Shown: piece by piece, positions 1 through 11,103 of the stretch | Layout: the number at the start of each line of letters is the position of its first letter | Position numbering within the stretch: the stretch's first letter is position 1 | NCBI GenBank assembly: GCA_963971575.1 | Contig: OZ020625.1 | Span: forward strand, 26,499,253-26,563,252 | Reading direction: 5' to 3' | Length of the DNA: 64,000 bases | Source: Liopterus haemorrhoidalis | Lineage: Eukaryota; Arthropoda; Insecta; Coleoptera; Dytiscidae | Notes under the pieces: model-generated | The model's input: the letters and a program-made list of their open reading frames with translations, nothing else | Told to the model about the DNA's origin: nothing | Database searches by the model: none | Program-made: the position numbers and the translations under genes

Positions 1-2
1 AA

Positions 3-92
3 ATTGAAGCATCGTCTCTTTTTGGTGATAAACAACGATCGATTTTTGATGTACTTGGAGAATCTGAAATAATAATTTATACTGAAATTTGA
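3..92 (+). pseudogene. Open tail of an unrecognised reading frame at the window edge
   Basis: Frame 3 is open from the window edge to a TGA at 90-92 and gives a 29-residue tail containing LFGDKQRSIFDVLGE. It enters from outside the window. It is probably the C-terminus of a transposase, since a pogo-like terminal repeat follows at once, but I do not recognise it. Confidence 0.2.
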
Positions 93-108
93 ACATGTAA
101 TTATAATA

Positions 109-180
109 CAGTTGATTCCGCTTAATCAGAACACCCGTTAATCGGGACAGTCGCTTATTAGGGACAAATCCTAAAGTACG
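109..180 (+). mobile_element. Left terminal repeat of a pogo/Tigger-like element
   Basis: After a TA dinucleotide (107-108) the sequence starts CAGTTGATTCCGCTTAATC and goes on with repeated 'TTAATCGGGACA / CTTATTAGGGACA' phrases, as in pogo/Tigger ends. I found no matching right end, so this is a fragment or its partner has been lost. Confidence 0.35.
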
Positions 181-190
181 GAAACAATCG

Positions 191-316
191 AAATTAAAAA
201 CGGATAAGCGATGTAAAGCGTGCGGTAAAAAAAGTAAATTTATATGTATAAAATGTTACAGTGGATTACATTCAAAATTATGGTTTGAATGTATTCATAC
301 CAATAATAGGCTATAA
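191..316 (+). pseudogene. Cysteine-rich C-terminal fragment, piggyBac-like
   Basis: A 41-codon frame ending at TAA 314-316 has CKAC, CIKC and a later WFECIH in one short stretch. This spacing (CxxC, CxxC, C..H) resembles the cysteine-rich C-terminal zinc-binding domain of piggyBac transposases. No upstream catalytic part is present. The assignment rests on the Cys/His pattern only. Confidence 0.35.
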
Positions 317-560
317 ATATAGTTTTATGTGTTTTATATTACGTATATTATTTTATAAACATTCATAAATTTAAAATACATATTTATTTTCAATGACTAA
401 CTTACTGTGAATTTTGTTACTATTATTAAACGAACTGTATGTCGTTTAAAGCAGTGGTTCCCAACCTTTTTTGTGGTGCGCACCCCTTTGAATGTGAAAA
501 TAAGCTCCCGCACCCCCATAAAAAATGTGTTCAGATTTTTTCACTTATCATATTTATATG

Positions 561-1893
561 CAGTGACGCAGCCAAGGGGGGGGGGGCCTCCCAGGACCAG
601 CAGATTACACGGCGCTGCTTAATTTAATTTTTTAGTAGTTAATTTTTCAATTTCTTCATTGTAAACAACATTGGCAATTTTTTTCGTGTAAATAAACTAA
701 ATTTGTAAAATTCGTGTAAATTTTTTAAGATTTTCTACTCATGATAAAGTGACATAATTATTGTTCAAGTGAAAATACATCACATTCCAAATATGCTCCA
801 ACGAATTATATGATGGGGAGCGTTGATCCTTTTCCCCCCTGACACATCGACTAAAATATTCGCCCAGTCAAATGATAAAACTGTTTTAAACAACTAATTA
901 CTGGATTCAGATAAGATAAAGTGGAAATCTGACTTCGGTATAACCTTCAGAATGTAATTTTAAAATGACACCTCAAACGTGAAATAGAGTAAAAATAGTA
1001 GAAATATAATAAAGAGAGTAGTTTTGGAGACAATAGCGCTCTTTAAATCGGTATTTGGTTTTATTTTGTAGATAAATGTGAATATCAATATCTGCTTAGG
1101 TATTTTTGAAACTATGATGTTTTACACACAAAAAGGACTGATATAAGTTGTACTGAACAACAGTGACGTACTCAGAGGGGGGTGTGACCTCTGAAGGTCC
1201 AATGAAATGAAAATTTAACAAATTTATCATAATCATACAGCAAAATAACTTATGTATTTTACAATAATAATAAGCTATATTTTATTATGATTAGTGTTGA
1301 AATTAACAGAAAATGCATATTTATATGTTATTTTTAGGTTTTTGTAGATATAATCAAGAAAACCTTATGCCGTCACATGAGTCTGTCCGTTCGGTACAAA
1401 TTGTGGCCAAGCGGCTGATTTAGAGAACTGAACATAAGTAAGAGAAATATTGAGACTTCAAAAATATATCCCGCGAAAAATATAAATAAAGATGTATTTA
1501 TCGAAGAAAAAATCAAGTGAAAGTTTTTGATACATCGATTAACAATTAAATTTTTTATCAACAAATAATGGAATTGTAATTTGATATAAACATCAATATC
1601 CAACAGCAAGGGTGTCGAACTGATTTGGGTCGCAGTCTATTTTACATACAAAATGATAAGCAGTGACGGAACTTTAAATATCCCGAAGGGTTTCTTGACA
1701 TTTTTTTATAAACGGAAAAGGGGAAGAGAGTATATTTTACATTTTTAAATATATTTTTCCCCTAAATAAGCTCAAGTGATTTTGATTTCCGCTTCAGGGG
1801 CCACAAAAAATGAGGTTGAGGGACATTTGCGGCCCGCGTGCCCTCGAAATTTTAATCAGCCCTCCCCAAGATAAAATCCTGGCTGCGCCACTG
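561..1893. mobile_element. Nested hAT-type element inside the outer hAT
   Basis: Termini CAGTGACGCAGCCAAGG and, inverted, CAGTGGCGCAGCCAGGAT are flanked by a perfect TTTATATG duplication (553-560 and 1894-1901). No transposase is recognisable. Two further hAT-like starts occur inside (CAGTGACGTACTCAGAGG near 1162 and GTGTCGAACTGATTTGGG near 1612), so older insertions are probably buried here. Confidence 0.85.
1605..1850. mobile_element. Possible third-level hAT fragment
   Basis: GGGTGTCGAACTGATTTGGG near the left and GGGACATTTGCGGCCCGCG near the right resemble the subterminal parts of another hAT MITE group. I cannot define ends or a duplication. Confidence 0.3.
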
Positions 1894-2323
1894 TTTATAT
1901 GACAAATTAATCAAAATAAAAAGTGAAGAGCAAAAAAAAGGAAATCGCATGAATATTTCTTGGCAGAGAATTGAATCATGCGCGAAACTAGATGCGCTCA
2001 AAATTCTGATGACGTCACACGTCAAAATAAAGATTCGAGTGTTAAAAAAATTTAGACTATTTAAAATTTAAATAAACCAGATTTTTTATATAAATTTTAC
2101 AAATTTCTATAAACCGTCTCGCACCCCTTAAAATGCTTTCCCGCACCCCTGGGGGTGCCGGCACCCACGGTTGGGAACCACTGGTTTAAAGGGACACACC
2201 ATAACGCACGTGCTAGATCAAAAAAAATAAATTAACTGCTACGTTGCCTTGTGATACACAAAAAGACCTAATATTAACATATGTAAATCAAGAAAAAATC
2301 AAAATTTATAACTTCATGCACTA

Positions 2324-2724
2324 TACTCTATCTCTGAAAGACTGATAGTAATAAATCATTTTGTCAAGCAGTTACCAGTGGCGTGCACATTTTAAATACG
2401 TTTAAATTGGTTTTGTGTATTTATATATTACTATTTATCATTTTATTAAACGCCCGCCTGTGACCATATTTATCATATCATTAAACACACCCTTGTGACC
2501 ATATTTTTCCTCAAAATTTTAGGGTCAAATTTTTATGGCCTATTGTGTTTAACCCTAGTTCGTATTCCCATATAATACGTGCGGCACACTCGCTTGTTTT
2601 TAACAATATTTCGTTTCGAACTATTCATATTTTGTCGCTTTTGTTTTACCGCTTCTGTGTGATAATACAATAACTTTTTAGAAATAATAAATTTTATTAC
2701 TATCAGTCTTTCGGAGATAGAGTA
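2324..2724. mobile_element. 401-bp TA-flanked MITE, copy 1
   Basis: It begins TACTCTATCTCTGAAAGACT and ends with the inverted form of the same (about 27 bp, one mismatch), between TA dinucleotides at 2322-2323 and 2725-2726. A second copy of the same length lies at 37163-37563. There is no coding capacity. The TA duplication suggests mobilisation by a Tc1/mariner-type transposase. Confidence 0.85.
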
Positions 2725-2905
2725 TAATGAGTTATATTTAAAAAAAAAAAAAAAACTTTAATAACGAAATTTCAGTATTTATACTGTTAAATTCATATTT
2801 AAATAAGATTTATTTAAATATGTTTACAACACATATTTTGAAAATTATTAACAATATAAAAAAAAAGAGACCCAAAAAATATCAATATATTCCCAACTAG
2901 CAGTT

Positions 2906-3160
2906 TTATGCAGGGCTTCGAACAGTTATTTTTTTCGTTTCGGTTTTCGTTCCGGTTCATTTAAAAAAATATAAATATCAGTTCGGTTCCGGTTTTCGAT
3001 CCGGCATAAATAACGGTTTCTTTCGGTTTTCGGTTCAGTTCCGAGTGATAAATTTTTAGATGGTTTTATTTGTATTACAAATTTATTTTCTACTAAAATT
3101 TAGAAGAACATTTTATTCCTTATTTTGTAATAATTATACCAAGGCCGGAGGTATATTTTA
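2906..3160 (-). mobile_element. Fragment of a hAT-like element rich in GGTTTTCGGTTC motifs
   Basis: It starts CAGGGCTTCGAAC and carries many variants of TTCGGTTTTCG. It is the reverse complement of parts of 36790-37706. At about 3055 it preserves the uninterrupted site where the 401-bp MITE sits in the other copy. Confidence 0.6.
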
Positions 3161-3189
3161 TATGGTCAAGCAAAAAACACAAAAAATTT

Positions 3190-3937
3190 TTACGCTCATA
3201 AAAATTAAATACAACATTTGTCAAAATATAACTAGAATTTTGACAAAATAATTTCAACATAATAAAAATGCAAAAAAAAACAGAAAAAATAAAATTCACT
3301 CCGTACTCGAACTCGAAACCCTTCGTTTTCCAACCAGTTTAAGAGTGCTCTAACGCATGTAGCCATCGCTCGCCATGCATGTGAGTGTCTTACATTGGTA
3401 TAACTTTTGTACTTTGTGAACCAAAAACCACAAAAAATGCGTAATTTTCCGAAAACATAATCTGATCAAAAATTCCTGTTGTACTATTTCGGTTCACACC
3501 AATGTACATTATTTAGAATTTTTTCAGATTTTTAGTTTAAACCATCTGGGCTACAGGGTATGGGACAAACATTTTTTTGCAAAATTTTGGCAAAAATCGC
3601 TTCAAAATCATTTATTTTGCAAAAATAAAAATTTGATCGTTAATCCACGTACCAAGGGCTTTCATTTGATACCCTACTCAGAATTATAAAAAAAAAAAAA
3701 AAAATTTTTTTCGATGAGCACATATTTGTTTATATTTTTAGGGGGATATGTTTTTTAGATGTTTTAGTATTTTTCCTATGTGCGTGTCAAAGAGTTATAT
3801 AAGCATGCCAAATTTCAACTCTCTAGGTTTAGCCGTTTGGCTACAATTTCTACCTAACAGACAGACAGACAGACTACAAAATGACGGTATAAGGGTTTTT
3901 TGGTCATACCTACAAAACCATAAAAAAAAAGTTGGGA
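3190..3937 (+). repeat. HINE-1 copy (5' truncated)
   Basis: This shares the body and tail of the 1-kb Helentron-like family described at 7779: an AATTAAATACAACATTTGTC block, an antisense tRNA-like stretch (about 3295-3370), the ATTCCTGTTGTACTATT block, the tail GCCGTTTGGCTACAATTTCT, a short (CAGA)n and a final ACAAAACCATAAAAA. The 5' third is missing. Confidence 0.65.
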
Positions 3938-4214
3938 AACACTGCTCTAGCGGCAGTAAAGTGGGTTTTACACGGTTCAATTTATTGATCAATACATTAA
4001 AAAAGTTTACCTTCAATTTATTGATGTGCATAGTGTTCAAATTTTATCAATAAATTGTCGAAATTTATTGACGAAAAAATGAAAAAATGATTTTTTTATT
4101 TCGAAAATAGTTTTCAACAATTTTTTAGGGAATTCTAGGCATATTTTTATGTGTTTAGTTATTTTTTTATTTTATTTTTTAAATCCACAGAACAGGATTG
4201 TTCTGTGACTGAAG
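3938..4214. other. Gene-free spacer
   Basis: AT-rich sequence with repeated AATTTATTGA phrases. Its left edge, GTTGGGAAACACTG, looks like the right end of a hAT element. I see nothing coding. Confidence 0.4.
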
Positions 4215-4672
4215 AGTTATATAAGCATGCCAAATTTCAACTCTCTAGGGCGGTGCTTCTTAAAGTGGTGGGCCGCGGCCCCCCAGGGGGCCGTGGTGTT
4301 CCCACAAGGGGGCCGCGAAGAGCCGCAAATATAACACTTAATTATTTTATTATTTAAAAAGGATAAGTAGCTTTAACTTTAATACTACATAAATATTATT
4401 CTTCATTATACATAGATTATTGAATGATCTGAGCATAAAAAACTATATGTATGTATATATTTTAACTAATCTTAGTTCCAAAAACAAAAATTAGGGGGGC
4501 CGTGGGTTATTGATTTGAGTTGCAGGGGAGTCGCGACATCAAAAAGTTTAAGAAGCACTGCTCTAGGTTTAGCCGTTTGGCTACAATTTTTACCGAACAG
4601 ACAGACAGACGACAAAATGACGGTATAAGGGTTTTTTGGTCATACCTACAAAACCCTAAAAATGATATTTTT
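4215..4672 (+). repeat. HINE-1 tail fragment interrupted by a hAT MITE
   Basis: The HINE-1 tail (ATAAGCATGCCAAATTTCAA ... CAAAACCCTAAAAA) is split at CTCTAGGT by the 310-bp element at 4251-4560. The short (CAGA)n lies at about 4600-4610. Confidence 0.7.
4251..4560. mobile_element. 310-bp hAT MITE
   Basis: The ends are CGGTGCTTCTTAAA and, inverted, CAGTGCTTCTTAAA, flanked by CTCTAGGG (4243-4250) and CTCTAGGT (4561-4568), an 8-bp duplication with one change. Other HINE-1 copies show the uninterrupted CTCTAGGTTTAGCC. The interior is GC-rich for this window and non-coding. Confidence 0.85.
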
Positions 4673-4976
4673 GGTTTGTTTAAGGGACAACTTACATATT
4701 TATTTAAAAAATTCAATGCTGCCAGCTTAAATATATTATAGACTCATTATATATACTATAAATGTAATGCAACTACATAAATAAATAACTTTAAATAAAA
4801 TAAATACAATTTTACAATTTGCATTAAACTACAGCTATATTTACGCACATGACTGTAAGAGTAGTGCGACGAAAAAGTACTAGATATATGCTATGCAGAA
4901 ACCGATCGATGCATAACGATATGAACAACCTTTAATGGAACAGACGAATAAAGTCAAAAGCAATCCGACAATGCCC
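4673..4976. other. Gene-free spacer
   Basis: AT-rich sequence without coding frames, inverted repeats or recognisable repeats. Confidence 0.4.
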
Positions 4977-5578
4977 TAATACCCTTTTCACACTAGAACT
5001 TTAAGATCGGATGTTAAAGTGAATGTATCTTTAAACGCTAATGTGAAACTGTATGGCCTCGTCTAAATATAAGCGATGTTTAAGACAGAGATCTGCGTCT
5101 TAAACATTGTCCGCATTTCCAACTTAATTTCTATTATAAAAAAATTCTCCTTGAATTTGTGCTGTCAACATTTTATATTATCATAAACAAGAATACTGTA
5201 TTATATCGACATTATAAGAAGTTTATACTTATTGTTATAATAAAATTATTTATTTTAATAATGTGTTTAATAAAATACAGAGCTACAATAATTGAGATAA
5301 AATGTATCGACTTACATGTTAATACAGGTGTAATATATTCTTTATTGTAGTGTTTTTATTGTAGAATGAAATGAAATATCCATATTTGTTTCTAATAATT
5401 CAAAATGTGCGTCTGCGCAGACAGTTCAAAACTGGTAATTTCATGACGGTAACTTAAGGACAAAATTACTGTAGCTGATGACAGCACCGGAGATTTAAAC
5501 ATCAAGTGTGAAAGCATACCGATCTTAAACATCGGTGAACTTTAAGTTCACTCGTCTTAAAGATCTAGTGCGAAAAGT
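4977..5578. mobile_element. MITE with CTTTTCACACTAGA ends
   Basis: The left end CTTTTCACACTAGAACTTTA matches, inverted, the right end near 5577 (CTTTTCGCACTAGATCTTTA). Several internal TTTAAG/CTTAAA phrases are inverted too. The right end lies just downstream of the donor-like end of the minus-strand exon at 5633. A related end occurs near 23300-23330. Confidence 0.55.
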
Positions 5579-5632
5579 GAATCAGAGAAATACAAATAAA
5601 AACAAAAATAGAAGAATATAGGGATACATTAC

Positions 5633-6221
5633 CTGTGCAAGTAAGATCTTGGTAACTGCTAATCATATTTCCTCCTTCAAATTCAGGAGTATCACTTTCC
5701 TTTTCTGCATCCATTCTTCCACGTTCTTCGCGGTGTTTAATTTGTGTATCCATCGAATCCTCAAAACATCTTCTTAAGATAGAATTAGTTTCAAAATCAT
5801 TACTAAATGTAAATCCTGGCTTAAAATTTTGCAAAGCTACTCCAGATTTCAAATTAATCTTTTCAGTATCAGAATTTTGTTGGGAAAAACAATCTTCACA
5901 AATTTCAGAAGGTGTCTCTTCTTGATTAAGTGTTAATTCTTTTAATGCTTGGTTTACAAGTTCGGTATATGGGGGATGAACCTTCGGATTAGACTTGTTG
6001 GAAATTTGGGCCATCTTTTGTTTCGTTATCTGTCTCATCCTCTTCCGTATATTACGATTTAAAAAGATTTTACTTTGTCCAGTGTTCTTTTCTTGATTCA
6101 TGGTACTGGAGTTCTGTTTAATTCTCCAAATTTTAATAATATATCTTTCCAAATACCGAGCTTTGTAGAAAAGTAGGATTTTTGTCACGAGACTTGGGTC
6201 GAATTTTGGTACGTTTGACAT
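5633..6221 (-). CDS. Probable first coding exon of an unknown gene
   Basis: A 196-codon frame starts at ATG 6221 (context AAAAAAATGTC; an in-frame ATG at 6290 is less likely) and ends at a donor-like CACAG|GTAATG after 5633. The product begins MSNVPKFDPSLVTKILLFYK, then is basic (repeated KRMRQ/KQKM) and then acidic and polar. There is one CEDC pair and no signal peptide or membrane segment. Codon use is not repeat-like and the frame is free of transposon motifs, so I take it as a real exon. Without splicing it reads 27 more codons into the adjacent MITE and stops at 5565. I found no convincing downstream exon; the rest may lie left of the window. I do not recognise the family. Confidence 0.5.
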
Positions 6222-6490
6222 TTTTTTGATTTTGAATGAAACGTTGATTTGTAATGATGGTCTAATAAAGTTATAGAATAAAAAATACATAAGATGATAA
6301 TATAGATATAAAAATATGAGTGATCGAGTGATCTTATACTTACGATTTAAGTTAAGTGGGGGGTATGGTATTTTTGATGATTTTTTTCATTTTATTTATT
6401 TTTTTCATTCGATTGTATATATCTTCAAGAGTATCCCATTAAAATTTCAAGTTAATCGGAGCAAAATTGACTGAGATATACTCATTTTAA

Positions 6491-7595
6491 GGCAGCAGTC
6501 TGACTGATCGAGCGCCGTCGTGTAACGTAGCGCCGAGTCGTGTAGCGTCATTTAAAAATTTAAAAGCTGGTCTGACTGATCAAGTACTGTCGAGTATTAT
6601 CGATCATTCAGTGTCAAGTAAATTTGTTTTTCACTTGTCAAATAGTGCATATTCCAACCTAAAACTATCAAACAGTTAATTTTGTTTTTGAGGTAATATT
6701 TGGACAATAAGTTGTTTTTTATACAATATTAGTATGTCAGATAGCGACGAGGCTGAAATTCTCTACTTAATATGGAGAAATAAAATTTAAAAAAAGAAGA
6801 AAAACTTATGGGTTCGAAACATATTTTTAGATAGAGAAGTGTTAGGAGAATTTCACCATTTGAAACCTCAACTCGAAAATGATGAGTCAATGTTTTATAG
6901 CTATTATAGAATGAATAAATCATCATACGAGTTACTGATACATTTAATTTCATTATTTCAATAATTCATTAAAAAAACTAAAATCAGACACTTATTTTGG
7001 AACGGAGGAAGTATTTTACTTTACAAATAAAAATATTAAATTGGAAAAACAGTAATGTTAGACTGAACAATATTTTGAAAATCATCTGGGAATCTAAATA
7101 TTTAGAACTTCCATTTAATATCCTACATGAAAAAATCCAATTTACCGCTAGTTTAGTCTTACATTTGATACCCTACATTTTTTGAGCTAATTATTGAGTG
7201 CAATCACCTAAAATTATTATTGAAAATTAATTTATGTCCATGATTGATCATAGAGATCGTCGTTTTCTCTAACTAGATTGATTAATAAATCAATCTCGAT
7301 TGTACTCCATACTTTATTAATTACCGAGTCCATTTTACTCTATATTGTAATTTTGTTTTTTTTTTTTGACGTTCCAACTGTCAAATAATATATGGTTATG
7401 AACTAATATGCTTAAATGCGCATGTGCTATTGCCTCGAGCGTCGTGTGAAATTCAAACCGGTTTGAAATACAAACAACTTGATGCTACTTGACGGCAAAC
7501 GATGGTTCAGTGCGACTCATGCCCTTAGTTAACGTGTGTTTGAAATTTGCTCGACAGCAAACGATCGACAGCACTCGATCAGTCAGACTGCTGCC
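6491..7595 (+). mobile_element. PIF/Harbinger-type element with TAA target duplication
   Basis: A terminal repeat of about 22 bp, GGCAGCAGTCTGACTGATCG, is inverted at the right end. Both ends are flanked by TAA (6488-6490 and 7596-7598), the Harbinger-type 3-bp duplication. It contains the 5' part of a Harbinger transposase frame (6734-6963); the catalytic part is lost. Confidence 0.8.
6734..6963 (+). pseudogene. N-terminal fragment of a PIF/Harbinger transposase
   Basis: The frame starts MSDSDEAEILYLIWRN, has one internal TAA (codon 19), then continues in the same frame with LWVRNIFLDREVLGEFHHL and a YRMNKSSYELLIHL segment. The order 'W-V..I...R...GEFH.L ... F..Y.RM....Y..LL' is typical of the Harbinger DDE protein N-terminus. 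It ends at TAA 6961-6963 before the catalytic domain, so it is non-functional. Confidence 0.65.
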
Positions 7596-7778
7596 TAATA
7601 CTAGTACCTATTATTTGTTTTTTCGCGCCTATCGTATGTATGTGGCGTTGTAGCGCTTTTGTGCGCATTTGGCTTTAATATCGATATCAGCTGCTTTATA
7701 CTCTTAGAGAGGGGACTCTCTAATTTTTTCATCTACTTATGTAAGTAGAGGAAAAAAATTAATATTTATTTAATAAAA

Positions 7779-8776
7779 AATTGATGTGAAGTGTGAATTT
7801 TCACACATTTCAGGGTTTTGCAGGTATTAAGTAAGTGAATGATGATTATTTTGGATGCGAAAACAAATTTTATATTAAAATATTTTTTTTGTTAATTTTA
7901 ATTCGAACGCCTAATACCATTATTTAGGTTTCTAAATATGTGCAGTATTTTTTTTATATATAGCAAGGTTCATTAAGAATTTTAAAAATTGCGCCTATGG
8001 CTTCCATTGGTTGTTATAAGTTCCGCCCCTCTGATTTCGTGTACATTGAAACAGAATTAAATTATAATTTAAACAATTTCCACTGGTTATTAAATTTACA
8101 CTTTTAAAAATTAAATGCAACATTTGCCAAAATATAACTAGAATTTTGAAAAAATAATTTAAACAATATAAAAATTAAAAAGAAAAAAAAACAAGAAACA
8201 ATATATTCTCTTCTCACAGGGTTCGATCCCTTTCGGATCGGGTTACTTGGGTGAAAAATCAGCGTCAAATACCACTAGACCAGCATACACGTTACAGTGT
8301 GGCGTGTTACAAAGCTATAACTTGTGTACATTATTAGCAAAAAATCACAAAAATGCGTTTTTTTCCAAAAACCTAATCTGATCAAAAATTCCTGTTGAAC
8401 TATTCCGGTTCACACCAATGTACATTACTTAGAATTTTTTCAGATTTTGTTTTAAACCATCTGGGCTACAGGGTGTGGGACAAAAAATGTTTTGCACAAT
8501 TTTGGCAAAAATCGCATCAAAATTATTTATTTTGCAAAAATAAAAATTTGATCGTTAATCCACGTACCGAGGGCTTTCATTTGATACCCTACTCAGAATT
8601 ATAAAAAAATATTTTTTTTTTTTCGATGAGCACATATTTGTTTATATTTTTTAGATGTTTTAGTATTTTTCCTATGTGCGGGTCAAAGAGTCGTATAAGC
8701 ATGCCAAATTTCAATTCTCTAGGTTTAGCCGTTTGGCTACAATTTTTACCGAACAGACAGACAGACAGACAGACAT

Positions 8777-8826
<50 letters not shown>

Positions 8827-8880
8827 GACAAAATGACGGTATAAGGGTTTTTTGGTCATACCTACAAAACCCTAAAAAAC
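7779..8880 (+). repeat. HINE-1 full-length copy (Helentron-like interspersed element)
   Basis: The family runs from TTGATGTGAAGTGTGAATTT to CAAAACCCTAAAAA. Near the 5' end is a GTGTGAA/TTCACAC hairpin, followed by GGGTTTTGCAGGTAT, whose inverted form lies near the 3' end. The core carries (CAGA)n, here at 8753-8826. This layout (subterminal inverted repeats, GTCT-type microsatellite, 3' hairpin, insertion in A-runs, no long duplication) is known from Helentron-associated elements such as DINE/MINE. There is no coding capacity. An antisense tRNA-like stretch lies at about 8219-8285. Confidence 0.7.
8753..8826 (+). repeat. (CAGA)n microsatellite in HINE-1
   Basis: About 18 units of CAGA with one interruption (CATA). 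The tract length differs between HINE-1 copies, from 2-3 units at 51858 to this maximum. Frames across it give QTDRQTDR or CLSVCLSV peptides that are not genes. Confidence 0.9.
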
Positions 8881-8914
8881 ATTCTTTATTTTTAAACGCG
8901 TTTTCTGAAAAATA

Positions 8915-9255
8915 GCTTTTTTTGATGCGGTGTACATCATAACTCAAAAACTAATGGATCTTTCTGAAATTTTGCACACTTCTTTATAAATCATTTTACT
9001 AGGTAGTGACGTTGAGTTTTTGCTTTTATTTTGAATATTTTTTTTTATAACCATTTTTCCGATTACCAAACACGATTTTTTACGTTTTTTTCGATTTTTT
9101 GACTTTAAAGTCGTACCAAAAATTTAAAACTCAATTTAATAAAAAAAAACTCGACGTCCCTACCTGAAAAAACTTTTAAACTAACCAAAACTTTTTGAAT
9201 TATATGTTTCAGATGATTGTGTCACTAGATATCGTGTACACCGCAAATCAACTTT
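8915..9255. mobile_element. Possible MITE with GCGGTGTAC inverted ends
   Basis: TTTGATGCGGTGTACATC near 8919 is matched by the inverted GTGTACACCGCAAATCAA near 9227. Ends and target duplication are unclear, and the interior is T-rich and non-coding. Confidence 0.35.
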
Positions 9256-9531
9256 TTTTTTTTTGAGTGTTTACTAAAAAATGACGCCAATGGCTCATTT
9301 TTCAATATTTTTCAATAAAAATTTAACGCAATACTCTTCAAGTGTTGTTCTTTAAGATAGACTTTCACCCATTTAGCTTACCTTTACCAGATTTCCACAA
9401 ATCGTTCTTAAAAATATGCTTAAAAAATGCAAAATTAACCATACCCCCCCCCCACTTAAACTCACCACACGTACCACACCATAACCACACGACAGTGGTT
9501 AACTGGTGGGCGGTAATAAATTTATATGATA
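9256..9531. other. Gene-free spacer
   Basis: AT-rich with a C-rich patch near 9440. No supported coding frame. Confidence 0.35.
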
Positions 9532-10717
9532 TAGTCGGATTGCTGATAGGTGACTGTTACATGTATGTATCAAGTAATGCATTCATATAATAATCTAGTT
9601 ACCATTTTTCAGCGATTTTAAAAATGTTTTTTGTTATTTGTCTTAACTGTCAGTGACTGTTAATAATATTAATTAATAGACCTTGCGGCCAGTTATTAAA
9701 TTCACATACTTTAATTTTAAATCTGCTGGAATATTTTAATTCCGAAAAGTAAACAATGGGCCACTTATTTCTCTATCTTGTGTCCATCAAAGAGTAGCAG
9801 CTGCCTTGAAGATTTCGGAATCAACAATTCGTAGAATTATAAAATGTAATAAATCTGAACTTCTCACTTACAAAATCACGAAAAAACGAAGGAAATTAAA
9901 ATCTGAACCAGTTTATTTTATTGATACATTGGCACAAACGTATGGTCATGAAGTACTAAGATTACCTCTGTATCACTGCCAGTTTAACCCCATTGAACCA
10001 ATTTGGGGTATAACAAAAAATTATTATGATAGACATATTGGTAAAAACGGATATAGTAATAACGAAGTATTGAAAATGTGGCAAGTAGCCTGTGATCAAA
10101 TTAGTTGTGAAACTTGGGCAAAATCTGTTAAAAAAAATCGAAAATTTAATAAATGAATGGTGGGAAAGGGAAAGGATTGTTGATGATATTAATCAAATAA
10201 TAATAAATACAAGAAATAACAGCGATAGTTCAGATGACGACGATATCATGCATTACACTGACTATTTTTTAAAAAATAAAAATTAACATTTATATACAAC
10301 TTGTAGCAATATATTATATGAATAAATATATTTTTACTTAATATTTAATTACTTTGTACTTAGGAGAAACATAAAAATTTTATTTAATTAAACAACAAAT
10401 TATAATCCAAAATTTACGTATGAGTATAAGTTTTTCCTTATTTATAATTATTACCTTAAAATTAATAATTTTGTTTGTTTGAGTACTGCTGTGAATTTAT
10501 TTTCGCGCTCTAATTAGTAAAGATATCTACGAATCATGCCGTTTCTTTCTAATGCTTTGTTTTTTATTTAAATAATTTGGAAGGTTAGTTGTCAACTTGC
10601 GTCACTATACGTTACTATGGGTATGCAAATAATTATAATGATATAGACAGAGAAAGCATATAGTATTGTATATCGATACTTGTAGCAACGAACAGTCACC
10701 TATCAGCAATCCGACTA
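9532..10717 (+). mobile_element. Deleted Tc1/IS630-type element, copy 1
   Basis: The ends TAGTCGGATTGCTGATAGGT and their inverse are flanked by TA (9530-9531, 10718-10719). It keeps transposase remnants: a helix-turn-helix segment and a C-terminal part, joined by a deletion that removed the catalytic centre. Two more copies (43790-45304 and 54522-55736) carry the same deletion. Confidence 0.8.
9806..10156 (+). pseudogene. Internally deleted Tc1/IS630-type transposase
   Basis: The N-terminal part [17 protein letters not shown] is the second helix-turn-helix. The C-terminal part has [16 protein letters not shown], the NPIE..W block that closes the DDE domain of many insect IS630/Tc1 relatives. 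Between them the residues carrying the first catalytic aspartates are missing. Further downstream a frameshifted NEWWERERIVDD stretch and an acidic DSSDDDD tail complete the protein. Non-functional. Confidence 0.7.
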
Positions 10718-11100
10718 TAGTACTCTTATTTCTTATTTTTACGACATCTATGTTTCTTTAAACCAACTACGACGGCTTCCTAAAATGTTTATTATCTATT
10801 ATATCTATTATAGTAACCTTTAGATGGGCCTTTTTGTCTAGTTTAACTTTTGTTCTGAAGATTTTTTGTACCTTTACAAATAAAGGAGATTTTCGGGGTG
10901 CCCCGTTTCAAACAAACACCCTGTATATATTTTTTTTTTATCATTGGGTGAATTTAAAAGCAAAATTAAATCTCACCTAAATAATTGTTAGTCACTTTTT
11001 TATTGTATCTTTTTTCTTTTTTTGTTACTATTCTAATAATTATATTATTGAGCCATATTTTTATTTATTTATTTATTTATTTTTTTTTGAGTAGGATACT
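10718..11100. other. Gene-free spacer with (ATTT)n
   Basis: AT-rich with a short ATTTATTTATTT tract near 11060. No coding frame and no recognised repeat end. Confidence 0.4.
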
Positions 11101-11103
11101 AAA

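Larger units (their letters stand above)
452..2183. mobile_element. hAT-type non-autonomous element with perfect 8-bp target duplication
   Basis: The ends are CAGTGGTTCCCAACC and its reverse complement, flanked on both sides by GTTTAAAG (444-451 and 2184-2191). An 8-bp duplication and CAGTG-type termini define hAT. There is no transposase frame. Much of the length is a second hAT element nested inside (561-1893). The subterminal sequence repeats 'GCACCCC', as in other hAT MITEs. Confidence 0.85.

Noticed and set aside
8589..8947. Frames with long QTDRQTDR or CLSVCLSV runs (also at 25904-26182, 32395-32655, 32845-33100)
   Set aside because: They translate the (CAGA)n core of HINE repeats on either strand, differ in length between copies and have no other protein features.
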